From Gammaproteobacteria bacterium (lineage in GTDB: Bacteria > Gemmatimonadota > Gemmatimonadetes > Longimicrobiales > Gaopeijiaceae), in contig VYDD01000444.1 in assembly GCA_009843625.1 (NCBI GenBank), forward strand, positions 5,732 through 15,539: a stretch of DNA of 9,808 bases, in the 5' to 3' direction. A program made the translations under genes and the position numbers. The notes under the pieces are model-generated. The model worked only from the letters and a program-made list of their open reading frames with translations, was not told the DNA's origin and made no database searches. Positions 1 through 6,753 of the stretch are shown in pieces; positions within the stretch are counted from its first letter, which is position 1, and each line of letters opens with the position of its first letter.

Positions 1-1016
1 CGCTCCGGGTCCCCGGCCCCGAGCCCCTGCCCGACCATCGTGGCCGCCGCGTTGGAGAGTCCCCAGGCGGGGAGAATCGCGAAGAGAATGATGCGGATCG
101 CGATCACATAGCCCGCCAGCGCCTCGGCCCCGAACAGCGCCGTCACGCGGATGAGGCCGATCCAGCTCGCGGTTGCGATGAAGGTCTGGAGCATCCCCGT
201 CCCCGAGAGCCGCACCAGTTGAGCCATGAGCGCGGGCTGGATGCGCAGATGCGCAGCCAGGATGCGGAGCTTGCCGCCCAGGCGGAAGAGCGTGTAGACC
301 TGCACCAGCACCGCCGTTCCCCGACCGATCGTCGTCGCGACTGCGGCCCCCTGCACCCCCATCTCCGGGAACGGCCCGAGACCGAAGATGAGCAGGGGAT
401 CGAGGACGATGTTGAGCCCGTTCGCGATCCAGAGCACGCGCATCGCGATCGCGGCGTCGCCCGCCCCGCGGAAGGCCGCATTCTGCAGGAACAGCAGCAG
501 GATGACGACGTTGCCACCGAGCATGATGCGCGTGTAGGGGGCTCCCGTGGCCACCACGCTCTCGTCGCCGCCCATGATGCGCAGGATGTCCGGCGCGAAC
601 GCCCCCCCGGCGATGCCGAACACGAGCGCCAGCGCGAGTCCCAGCAGGACGGCCTGCGCGGCCGCGCGCGACGCCCCTTCCCTGTCGCCTCCGCCGATCC
701 GGCGCGACACGACGGCCGTGACCCCGATGCTCAGCCCTATCGCGACCGTGTAGATCAGCGAAAGGACCGACTCGGTTAGCGCCACCCCTGCCATGGCCTC
801 GTTCCCCAGCCTGGAGACGAAGTAGATGTCGACGACCGCAAAGAGCGACTCCATCAACATCTCCAGCACCATCGGCACGGCCAGAAGGATGACCGCGCGC
901 CGGATGGGGCCGTGGGTGGGATCGCCGCCGGTGCCCCGTACGGCGTGGACGAAGACGTCCCACCAGGTTTCGGACGCGTGCGCGGGCGGCGGTTTGGGGG
1001 TCTCGTGCGGGTTCAT
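1..1016 (-). CDS. MATE family multidrug/cation efflux transporter, N-terminal 338 residues (runs off the left edge)
   Basis: Reading the minus strand from ATG at 1016 gives an uninterrupted frame to the window edge. MATE proteins are inner-membrane antiporters that export drugs and cationic compounds using a Na+ or H+ gradient. After a hydrophilic start of about 40 residues, helix 1 begins with ILLAVPMVLEMLMESLFAVVD (about 43-63), followed by IYFVSRLG, the usual MATE opening. AAFRGAGDA (180-188) and LNIVLDPLLIFGLG (201-214) match the conserved stretch around the end of the first six-helix half, and GVQGAAVAT (220-228) follows. The second half starts near residue 265 (MAQLVRLSGTGMLQ). The frame is truncated at about three quarters of the usual 440-470 residues. 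No clear Shine-Dalgarno precedes the ATG. It is divergent from the DinB-like gene at 1124 across a 107-base gap. The family is seen directly; substrate and coupling ion cannot be told. Confidence 0.9.
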   Translation of the reverse strand, partial: MNPHETPKPPPAHASETWWDVFVHAVRGTGGDPTHGPIRRAVILLAVPMVLEMLMESLFAVVDIYFVSRLGNEAMAGVALTESVLSLIYTVAIGLSIGVTAVVSRRIGGGDREGASRAAAQAVLLGLALALVFGIAGGAFAPDILRIMGGDESVVATGAPYTRIMLGGNVVILLLFLQNAAFRGAGDAAIAMRVLWIANGLNIVLDPLLIFGLGPFPEMGVQGAAVATTIGRGTAVLVQVYTLFRLGGKLRILAAHLRIQPALMAQLVRLSGTGMLQTFIATASWIGLIRVTALFGAEALAGYVIAIRIILFAILPAWGLSNAAATMVGQGLGAGDPE

Positions 1017-1123
1017 CGCGGCGGAAAGCTAACGGGATTCGGACTGGAGAAGCCTTCAGGGCAAGGCTAGACTTGGCCGCCCCTTCCTGCAGAACGCCCA
1101 CACTTCACCAGAGAGAAACTCCC

Positions 1124-1594
1124 ATGTCGCAGGCCGCCGAACTCGTCGCACAGCTGGAAACGTCCCACGGGTACATCAGGAAGATGATCTCGATCTTCGA
1201 CGAGGAGGACGCCGGGTTCGCTCCCCAGCCCGAACTCTACACCGTCGCCGGCCACATCGCGCACGCCGCGGACTCAGTCGAGTGGTTCGTGGACGGGGCC
1301 TTCGGAGAGGGGTGGAACATGGACTTCGAAGGCCTGATCGCCGCGGCCCGGGCAGTGGAGACGCTCGAGGAAGCCGTCGCCTGGCTCGACCGCGCATTCG
1401 AGAAGGCCATCGCGACCTTCCAGGCGGCCTCGGACGAGGACCTCGCCGCCCCGATCCCCGACGACCGCATCATGCCGGGCGCGTCCCGTTCCGCCATTGT
1501 GATGCCCCTCGTGGATCACACGGCGCACCACCGCGGCGCGCTCACGGTGTACGCGCGGCTCCTGGGCAAGGTGCCGGGGATGATGTACGAGTGA
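1124..1594 (+). CDS. DinB-like (DinB/YfiT fold) putative metalloenzyme
   Basis: This is a 156-residue protein of the usual size for the DinB/YfiT four-helix-bundle superfamily, which includes metal-dependent thiol transferases and many uncharacterised proteins. The three-histidine metal site is recognisable: H44 (with H47) in AGHIAHAADS and H132/H136 in DHTAHHRGAL, where the HxxxH spacing and the following RGAL are typical of the C-terminal helix. I chose ATG at 1124 because a purine-rich GAGAGAAA lies just upstream (1111-1118). A TTG at 1073 in the same frame would add a low-complexity extension. A weak -10-like TAGACT sits at 1068-1073. The protein has no signal peptide, so it is cytoplasmic. 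The gene stands alone: divergent from the MATE gene, and convergent with the symporter 45 bases downstream. Fold assignment is firm; the reaction is unknown. Confidence 0.88.
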   Translation: MSQAAELVAQLETSHGYIRKMISIFDEEDAGFAPQPELYTVAGHIAHAADSVEWFVDGAFGEGWNMDFEGLIAAARAVETLEEAVAWLDRAFEKAIATFQAASDEDLAAPIPDDRIMPGASRSAIVMPLVDHTAHHRGALTVYARLLGKVPGMMYE

Positions 1595-1639
1595 GCCTGG
1601 GGAGGGAGACCGCGGCGGTTCCGGCTCCATAACTCAAGG

Positions 1640-2308
1640 TCAGGCGTCGGTTCCCTGCTCACCCCCCGTCATCCCATTCACCGTGGTCGCCGCCGCCATG
1701 TGGGCGATCACGTTGGTCGCCGAGCGGAACACGTCGGGCACGCGGTCGATTCCGAGCAGGATGCCGAGCCCCGCGACCGGCACGCCTACCACGTCGAGCG
1801 CGGGCGCCATGGTCACGATGCTCGCGCTGGGCACCGGGGCGACCGTCATCGAGGCGAGGAAGATGGCCAGCACGGCCGCTGCGATCAGTCCGGCGTCGAG
1901 CGGCACCCCGTACATCGCGGCGAGAAAGACCAGCGAAGTGCTCTGGAAGAGCGCGCTGCCCGGACGGTTGATCGAGGCCGCCAGCGGCAGGACCAGCGAG
2001 AAGGTGCTCTTCGAGAGACCCAGTTTCTCCGCCTCCTGGAGCATCATGGGCAGCGTTCCCACCGACGTCGTCGTGGTGAACCCCACCGTGTAGGTGCCCA
2101 GGGTCCCGCGCACGAACCGCCCCGGCTTCATCCCGCCGAGGATCCAGACCAGCGGCACCAGCACGACACCCTTCAGGATGAAGAAGCCCACGACCACGGC
2201 GACGATGAAGACGGCGAGGTTCTGGAGCATCGCCAACCCCGTCTGCGCGACCACCGGCGCCGCGAGACCGAAGACCCCCACGGGCGCCGTCCACAGGATC
2301 CAGGTCAT
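1640..2308 (-). CDS. Dicarboxylate/amino acid:cation symporter, C-terminal part of a gene interrupted by an in-frame stop
   Basis: This is the transport-core half of a SodiumDicarboxylate (DAACS, GltPh-like) symporter, 222 residues from the first ATG after the break. It continues the frame of the piece at 2357-2857: the TAA at 2357-2359 lies exactly 17 codons upstream of this ATG, and the codons between still read as family-like sequence ending ALIKL. Visible parts are WILWTAPVGVFGL (helix 5-6 region), the hairpin-1 Thr/Ser run TTTTS with GTLP (about 78-87), helix 7, hairpin 2, and LGID..PDVFR..TN (about 185-199) of helix 8. The sodium motif NMDGT of helix 7 is NRPGS here (114-118), and the helix 8 aspartate after the asparagine is H203. 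No good Shine-Dalgarno precedes ATG 2308, so independent translation is doubtful. This piece lacks the first scaffold helices and probably makes no transporter alone. Confidence 0.82.
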   Translation of the reverse strand: MTWILWTAPVGVFGLAAPVVAQTGLAMLQNLAVFIVAVVVGFFILKGVVLVPLVWILGGMKPGRFVRGTLGTYTVGFTTTTSVGTLPMMLQEAEKLGLSKSTFSLVLPLAASINRPGSALFQSTSLVFLAAMYGVPLDAGLIAAAVLAIFLASMTVAPVPSASIVTMAPALDVVGVPVAGLGILLGIDRVPDVFRSATNVIAHMAAATTVNGMTGGEQGTDA

Positions 2309-2356
2309 GAGCTTGATGAGCGCATCCCCGAGCGTCTCGGCGAGGGACGTTCTCGA

Positions 2357-2857
2357 TTAGCGCTTTTCCCCTTGCAGCGTGGTCGCCGCCGCCGCAAGCA
2401 GGACCACGAAGATCAGCACCGAGAGCAGCGACCCGTCAGCGGCGGCCTGGACGGGGTTGCGCGGCACGAGGTTCACGAGAAAGTCCACCACGCCCGGCGT
2501 CGCGGTGTCCAGCTCCGTCATTGGCGTGGGAGGCGGCACCGGCGTCGTGAAGGTGAGGGCCAGTCCCATGACGCCCATCCCGATGATGATCGCCGGCAGC
2601 GTCGTGACCCAGAAGAAGCCCACCGCCAGGCCCCCGAGCCGCCCAAGCCTGCGCAGGTTCCCGATCCGCGCCACGCCCACGAACACCACCGCCGCCACCA
2701 GCGGGATGACAACCATCTGAATGGCGCGCAGGAAGACTGCCCCCAGCGGCTCGACCGCCTCGGCCGCCTGCAGCAGCACCGGAGACCCGGTCGCGGAGGC
2801 GGCGACTCCGAGCCCCAGTCCGAGAACCAGCCCGATGAGGATGGCGCGGGTGTTCAT
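2357..2857 (-). CDS. Dicarboxylate/amino acid:cation symporter, N-terminal part of the same interrupted gene
   Basis: These 166 residues correspond to the first four helices of a SodiumDicarboxylate symporter. Helix 1 is ILIGLVLGLGLGVAA (6-20). The typical FLRAIQMVVIPLVAAVVFVG block follows, then ARIGNLRRLGRLGG, a third helix, and FLVNLVPRNPVQAAADGSLL leading into helix 4 (VLIFVVLLAAAATT). It then stops at GEKR-TAA, where homologues simply continue. Together with 1640-2308 the gene would be 405 residues, the normal family length. It is therefore best read as one gene with a nonsense codon: a young pseudogene, or a base-calling error. The start ATG lies 4 bases after the stop of the DinB-like gene at 2862, which implies a two-gene operon with translational coupling. 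The expected product sits in the inner membrane and takes up C4-dicarboxylates or acidic/neutral amino acids; the substrate is not determinable. Confidence 0.82.
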   Translation of the reverse strand: MNTRAILIGLVLGLGLGVAASATGSPVLLQAAEAVEPLGAVFLRAIQMVVIPLVAAVVFVGVARIGNLRRLGRLGGLAVGFFWVTTLPAIIIGMGVMGLALTFTTPVPPPTPMTELDTATPGVVDFLVNLVPRNPVQAAADGSLLSVLIFVVLLAAAATTLQGEKR

Positions 2858-2861
2858 GGCG

Positions 2862-3371
2862 TCACGCCTGGTGCTCGCGATCCAGCACCCGATCCCCGAT
2901 CACATGCGTCGCGTGCTCCCACGCCTCCTGCGGCGCCGGCCACGCGCGATCCCGCACCCGCCGGAGATAGGTGATCTGAGCCAGGTGGTAGAGGTAGTGC
3001 TGCGCCATGTGGATGACGTCGGGGCCGAGCTGCGAGGTCGTCTTGCCGTCCAGCGAGGTGCGTTCGGCGAACAGGTCGGCATCGCTCTCGCACGCTTTCA
3101 CCTCGGCGATGACCTGCTCCTGGATCGTGCGCATCCGCGCCGCGATATCCTCCGCCGGCCCCGGGCGATCCTCCGTGATCACGGGGACGATTCCCAGCCG
3201 CTTGAGGAACCAGATGTCGACCCGGTACAGGTGCCGGCAGATCTTGCCGACGCCCCGCACCTTCTCGCTCGGGCTCCAGTCCAGATCCTCGCGCGAGATG
3301 CCGTCCAGCACCATGAAGAGGGGTCGGCGCGCGGCCTCGAAGATCTCGATGGTCTCGGCGATCTTGCTCAT
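2862..3371 (-). CDS. DinB-like (DinB_2 type) putative metalloenzyme
   Basis: This is a 169-residue DinB/YfiT-superfamily protein. Conserved points are H47 in CRHLYRVDIWFLKRLG, which follows a helix with WSPSEK..GVGKI (the usual 'W.P...S.G.I..H' pattern), and H125/H129 in MAQHYLYHLAQITYLRR, a close match to the family's H..YH.GQI..LRR ending. These three histidines would hold a divalent metal. I chose ATG at 3371 because GAGAGG sits nine bases upstream. A TTG at 3425 would add 18 hydrophilic residues without support. The protein has no signal peptide or membrane helix. It is the first gene of a short minus-strand operon with the symporter (4-base gap) and is divergent from the molybdenum hydroxylase operon across 188 bases. 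It is only distantly similar to the other DinB-like protein at 1124. The enzyme activity is unknown. Confidence 0.87.
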   Translation of the reverse strand: MSKIAETIEIFEAARRPLFMVLDGISREDLDWSPSEKVRGVGKICRHLYRVDIWFLKRLGIVPVITEDRPGPAEDIAARMRTIQEQVIAEVKACESDADLFAERTSLDGKTTSQLGPDVIHMAQHYLYHLAQITYLRRVRDRAWPAPQEAWEHATHVIGDRVLDREHQA

Positions 3372-3487
3372 CTCTAAGGGCCTCTCGTTTCGTGACCTCG
3401 CCTCATCGGACGGAACCGACTCCAATCTCGTGGAAAGGGCCAGGAATCGCGCTTCGGCGCGGTCGTGAGTCCGCGAGCAAACTGCGG

Positions 3488-3516
3488 TTGTCCGGAGTCC
3501 TGCGCCAGCGTACGAT
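3488..3516 (+). promoter_or_regulatory. Candidate sigma-70 type promoter of the molybdenum hydroxylase operon
   Basis: TTGTCC (3488-3493) and TACGAT (3511-3516) are separated by exactly 17 bases. They lie in the 188-base divergent gap before the small-subunit gene. Transcription would begin near 3523, giving a leader of about 37 bases that contains the strong Shine-Dalgarno AGGAGG at 3546-3551. This is a consensus match by eye only. Confidence 0.5.
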
Positions 3517-3545
3517 CAAGAGCACATCCCACCGTGGACCGGAGC

Positions 3546-3551
3546 AGGAGG
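3546..3551 (+). promoter_or_regulatory. Ribosome binding site deciding the small-subunit start
   Basis: A perfect AGGAGG lies eight bases before ATG 3560. It fixes the start of the small subunit there, rather than at alternative codons further upstream in the same open frame (which extends back to 3392). Confidence 0.8.
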
Positions 3552-3559
3552 CAGGACAC

Positions 3560-4267
3560 ATGGCCGAGCGGTCATCCACCATCGACCCGTCCGCGCATCG
3601 CGGCGCCCTACGCGCCGACGATGCCCCCTGGGAGGGCCTGCTGGCGAACCTCCCCGGGCGCGGCAACGTCTCCCGCCGCCAGTTCATCAAGGGGGTCATC
3701 GCGACCGGCGCCTCGGTGTCGGCGTTCTCGTACTTCGCGGGTCCGGCGGCGACGTCCGCCCGTGCAAGCGTTCCGCGCCTGGTCTCCATCAACGTCAACG
3801 GACAGGCCCGGCGGGTCGACGTGCTGCCGCAGGAGACGCTCGCGATGACGCTCCGCTACAAGCTGGGGCTCACCGGCACCAAGCTGGGCTGCGACCGGGC
3901 GGAGTGCGGGGCCTGCACCGTCATGATCGACGGCGTCGCCCACTATTCCTGCTCGACGCTCACGCAGCGGGTCCGGGCGCGCGAGGTGGTCACGGTGGAA
4001 GGGCTGGAGAGCCCGGACGGCACGCTGCATCCGGTGCAGCAGGCGTTCATCGACGAGCTGGGTCCCCAGTGCGGCTTCTGCACCCCGGGACAGGTCATGG
4101 CCGCCGCCGCCCTGCTCGAGGCCAACCCCAACCCGACCCGCGAGGAGGCGCGCCGGGCGATGTCCGGCAATCTCTGCAGGTGCGGGGCTTACGACCACTA
4201 CCTGAACGGGGTCATGCGCGCCGCCGCAAACGGGCAGGCGGTCGCCGAGGAGGTGTCCAATGGCTGA
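3560..4267 (+). CDS. Molybdenum hydroxylase small subunit, [2Fe-2S] protein with Tat signal (PaoA/YagT-like)
   Basis: This 235-residue protein is the electron-transfer subunit of a xanthine dehydrogenase/aldehyde oxidase family complex. A twin-arginine signal is present: SRRQFIK at 38-44, a hydrophobic stretch at 45-61, and small residues AATSARAS before the mature part. The folded enzyme is therefore likely exported to the periplasm, with partner subunits carried along. The ferredoxin-like domain has C111, C116, C119 and C131 (C-x4-C-x2-C-x11-C) for the plant-type [2Fe-2S] cluster. The helical domain has C171, C174 (QCGFC) and C206, C208 (NLCRC) for the second cluster next to the molybdenum cofactor. 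All eight ligands are intact. The 37 residues before the Tat motif are longer than usual. The gene's end overlaps the large-subunit start by 8 bases, implying coupled translation. E. coli PaoA (YagT) has the same layout; the substrate cannot be read from this subunit. Confidence 0.93.
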   Translation: MAERSSTIDPSAHRGALRADDAPWEGLLANLPGRGNVSRRQFIKGVIATGASVSAFSYFAGPAATSARASVPRLVSINVNGQARRVDVLPQETLAMTLRYKLGLTGTKLGCDRAECGACTVMIDGVAHYSCSTLTQRVRAREVVTVEGLESPDGTLHPVQQAFIDELGPQCGFCTPGQVMAAAALLEANPNPTREEARRAMSGNLCRCGAYDHYLNGVMRAAANGQAVAEEVSNG

Positions 4268-6659
4268 GCTCATCGGCAGGGATTTCGCACCCCCGGACGT
4301 CATCGCCAAGGTCACCGGCAGAGCCCGCTACGCGGAGGACTTCCGCGCCGACGGCATGCTCTTCTGCCGGCTCATCACAAGCCCGATGCCCCACGCGCGG
4401 GTGCGCTCCATCGACGCGTCGGAGGCGCTCGCGATGGAGGGCGTGGTCGCCATCCTGACCGCGGACGAGGTGCCCGAGATCGAGGCGCCCGGCAACCCCA
4501 TCCTCACCAACACGCCCCACTTCGTGGGCGAGCCGATTGCCGCGCTGGCGGCCGTCGACGAGACCACCGTCCAGGACGCCATTGCGGAGGTCAGGCTCGA
4601 TCTCGAGCCGCTGCCCTTCGTGGTCGATCCGCTGGAGAGCCTGCGTCCCGGCGGCCCCAACGCGCGCACGGAGGGCAACACCTCGCAGCGGGGCGAGGGG
4701 ATCCGCGAGGTGAAGTGGACCGACGAGGATTTCGCCGCCGCCACCGACGGTGATCTGCCCATGGGCGAGGTCACCACCGAGTGGTCCTACGGTGATGTCG
4801 AAGCCGGCTTCCGCGACGCCGCGCTGGTGCTCGACGAGACTTTCGTCACCGCGGGCACCTCGCATCACTCGATGGAACCGCGCACGGCGATGGCCTACTG
4901 GCAGAACGGCAAGTGCCACGTTTTCGGCTCGAGCCAGAGCCAGAGCGCGACGCTGAACGGGCTCGCGCGCTACATCGGCGTGCCGCCCGAGGACGTGGTG
5001 TTCGTGGGCGAGTACTGCGGGGGCGGATTCGGGTCCAAGGGAAGCGCCTACCCGATCATGTCGGTGCCGGCGCACATGTCGCGCAAGACGGGCCGGCCGG
5101 TGATGATGCGCATCAGCCGGGCCGAGGAATACGCCATCGGCTCCGCGCGGGCCGGCTTCCAGGGCCGCATCCGCATGGGCTTCCGGCCTGACGGGCGCGT
5201 GAGCGCGGTCGACCTCTTCATCGTGCAGGAAAACGGGCCCAACAGCGGCTTCGGCGACTTCAACAGCGCCGCGGGCGCCGTGACCATCGTCTACACGCCG
5301 CTGGCGATGCGCTTCCGCGGCATTCCGGTGCTCACCAACACGCCCGCTCGGGGCGCGCAACGCGGTCCGGGCCAGAACCAGATCGCGTGCGCGGTGGAGC
5401 CTCTGCTCGACAAGGCCGCCGCCGAGTTGGGCATCGATCAGCTTGCCATCCGCAGCATCAACGCCCCCGACTCGAATTCGCTCTACGGCGGAGGCCAGGT
5501 GCCGGTCACCAGCGCTCATCTGGGCGAAGCGCTGGCCCAGGGCGCGGAGCGCTTCGGATGGGAGGAGCGGCGCGCCCGCAGCGGCCGGCGCCAGGGATCG
5601 CGCGTGACCGGGGTGGGCATCGGCCAGGCCTATCACGGGGCAGGCAACAGCGGCCAGGACGGGCTGCTGCGCATCGCGCCGGACGGCAGGCTGCACATCC
5701 ACACCGGAGTCGGCAACCTCGGGACGTATTCCTACGCGGCCACCTCGCGCGTCGCTGCGGAGATGCTCGGGTACGACTGGGACAACGTCGAACTGGTGCG
5801 GGGCGACACTTCGCGCAATCTCGCTTCGAGCAGCGCACAGGTGGGCAGCAACACGACCTTCACCATGACCCGCGCCGGCTGGGCGGCGGGCGCGGACGCG
5901 GTGGAGAAGCTGAAGGCGATCGCGGCGATGGAGCTGGGCGGCTCGCCGGACGACTACGACATCGGGGACGAAGTGACGTTCGCGCGCGCCAACCCCTCGC
6001 GCCGCATCACCCACGCAAGGGCGGCGGCGCGTGCCATCGAGCTGGGCGGGCGCTTCAGCGGCGAGGAGTTCCCCGACGACCTGAACGACATTACCAAACG
6101 TGCCGCGCAGAACCTCGCGGGCAGCGGCCTGATCGGCGTCGCCCGCGACAACCTTCCCCGCAACGACGTCGTGCCCGCGCTCGCCGCCGGCTTCATCGAG
6201 ATCGAGCTGGATCTCGAGACCGGCATGTACGAGATCGTCGACTACCTGGGCGTGGCCGACTGCGGCACCGTGGTGCACCCCATGGGGCTGGCGGCCCAGG
6301 TGAGGGGCGGCGCGGTGATGGGCTTCGGGATGGCGTGCCTGGAGCGCCACGTCTACGACACGCGCTACGGGGTGGCGGGCAACATCGGCTTCCACCAGGC
6401 CAAGCCGCCCTCATACCTGGACGTTCCCTCGCAGATGGACTGGGACGCCACCGACATCACCGATCCGCAAAACCCGGTGGGAGCGAAGGGGGTCGGCGAA
6501 CCCCTCATGGGATGCTCGGGGGCGGCTCTGCTGTGCGCCATCTCGGATGCGCTCGGCGGGCACTACTTCAACCGCATCCCGGTCGTCCCGGACATGATCG
6601 TGAACGCCGTGGCCCAGCAGCCCCCGTCGCATCGGCCGCTGCAGGTCAACACGCAGTGA
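4260..6659 (+). CDS. Molybdenum hydroxylase large subunit, molybdopterin-binding (xanthine dehydrogenase/aldehyde oxidase family)
   Basis: This 799-residue catalytic subunit binds the molybdenum cofactor and hydroxylates an aldehyde or N-heterocycle with water as oxygen donor. The N-terminal alpha/beta hammerhead domain is clear (IGRDFAPPDVIAKVTGRARYAEDF, about 5-28). Cofactor-domain marks are SSQSQS (224-229), EYCGGGFGSKG (251-261), RGAQRGPGQ (364-372), and the catalytic glutamate E747 in GAKGVGEP. RGAQRGPG lacks the CoxL active-site AYRCSFR loop, so this is not a form I CO dehydrogenase. The usual glycine-glutamine loop (GQG) reads VGNLGTYSYAA (484-494), marking a distinct subfamily. The protein has no signal of its own; export would rely on the Tat small subunit, whose gene it overlaps by 8 bases. 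Family is certain. The substrate is open, with aldehyde oxidation the best guess from the PaoABC-like partners. Confidence 0.93.
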   Translation: MAELIGRDFAPPDVIAKVTGRARYAEDFRADGMLFCRLITSPMPHARVRSIDASEALAMEGVVAILTADEVPEIEAPGNPILTNTPHFVGEPIAALAAVDETTVQDAIAEVRLDLEPLPFVVDPLESLRPGGPNARTEGNTSQRGEGIREVKWTDEDFAAATDGDLPMGEVTTEWSYGDVEAGFRDAALVLDETFVTAGTSHHSMEPRTAMAYWQNGKCHVFGSSQSQSATLNGLARYIGVPPEDVVFVGEYCGGGFGSKGSAYPIMSVPAHMSRKTGRPVMMRISRAEEYAIGSARAGFQGRIRMGFRPDGRVSAVDLFIVQENGPNSGFGDFNSAAGAVTIVYTPLAMRFRGIPVLTNTPARGAQRGPGQNQIACAVEPLLDKAAAELGIDQLAIRSINAPDSNSLYGGGQVPVTSAHLGEALAQGAERFGWEERRARSGRRQGSRVTGVGIGQAYHGAGNSGQDGLLRIAPDGRLHIHTGVGNLGTYSYAATSRVAAEMLGYDWDNVELVRGDTSRNLASSSAQVGSNTTFTMTRAGWAAGADAVEKLKAIAAMELGGSPDDYDIGDEVTFARANPSRRITHARAAARAIELGGRFSGEEFPDDLNDITKRAAQNLAGSGLIGVARDNLPRNDVVPALAAGFIEIELDLETGMYEIVDYLGVADCGTVVHPMGLAAQVRGGAVMGFGMACLERHVYDTRYGVAGNIGFHQAKPPSYLDVPSQMDWDATDITDPQNPVGAKGVGEPLMGCSGAALLCAISDALGGHYFNRIPVVPDMIVNAVAQQPPSHRPLQVNTQ

Positions 6660-6689
6660 ACGGGGGCAGGCGCCCGGGCATCGGAGGAG

Positions 6690-6746
6690 CCCTCGGCCGC
6701 GGACGGGGATTGGTACCAACAACGTCCGCAAAGACAGGACCGAGGG
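6690..6746 (+). promoter_or_regulatory. Nested inverted repeats that can pair with the Shine-Dalgarno of the small membrane-protein gene
   Basis: CCCTCGG (6690-6696) is complementary to CCGAGGG (6740-6746). Inside it, GCGGACG (6699-6705) is complementary to CGTCCGC (6723-6729). The loop holds a 10-base palindrome, TTGGTACCAA (6710-6719). The outer right arm overlaps the Shine-Dalgarno GAGGGAG at 6742-6748, so the folded RNA would hide the ribosome binding site of the gene at 6754. The pairing is seen in the sequence. A role as translational switch, RNA-processing site or DNA operator is inference. There is no T-tract, so it is not an obvious terminator. Confidence 0.45.
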
Positions 6747-6753
6747 AGCGACA

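Noticed and set aside
219..779. Plus- and minus-strand frames at 143-1032 that could be taken for hypothetical proteins
   Set aside because: All are shadows of the MATE gene, whose true frame runs from 1016 off the left edge.
2300..2360. A frameshift as the cause of the symporter break
   Set aside because: The halves are in the same frame (17 codons from the stop to the next ATG) and the residue count between landmarks fits homologues. A nonsense substitution is therefore simpler than a pair of compensating indels.
1700..2974. A 424-residue plus-strand frame opposite the symporter
   Set aside because: It is a low-complexity His/Arg/Asp/Glu-rich translation antisense to clear membrane-protein coding sequence. 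It has no start signal and no recognisable domain.
4212..6395. A 727-residue open frame on the minus strand, opposite the large subunit
   Set aside because: Its composition is dominated by His, Arg, Ala, Gly and Val, typical of the antisense of a high-GC gene. It shows no family motif and is fully explained by the well-supported plus-strand large subunit.
4260..6659. A form I CO dehydrogenase (CoxL)
   Set aside because: The AYRCSFR active-site loop is absent. The corresponding segment reads RGAQRGPG.
6690..6746. An intrinsic terminator between the large subunit and the small membrane-protein gene
   Set aside because: The stems are short with a large loop, and no T-run follows. The arm overlaps a Shine-Dalgarno, which fits translational control better.
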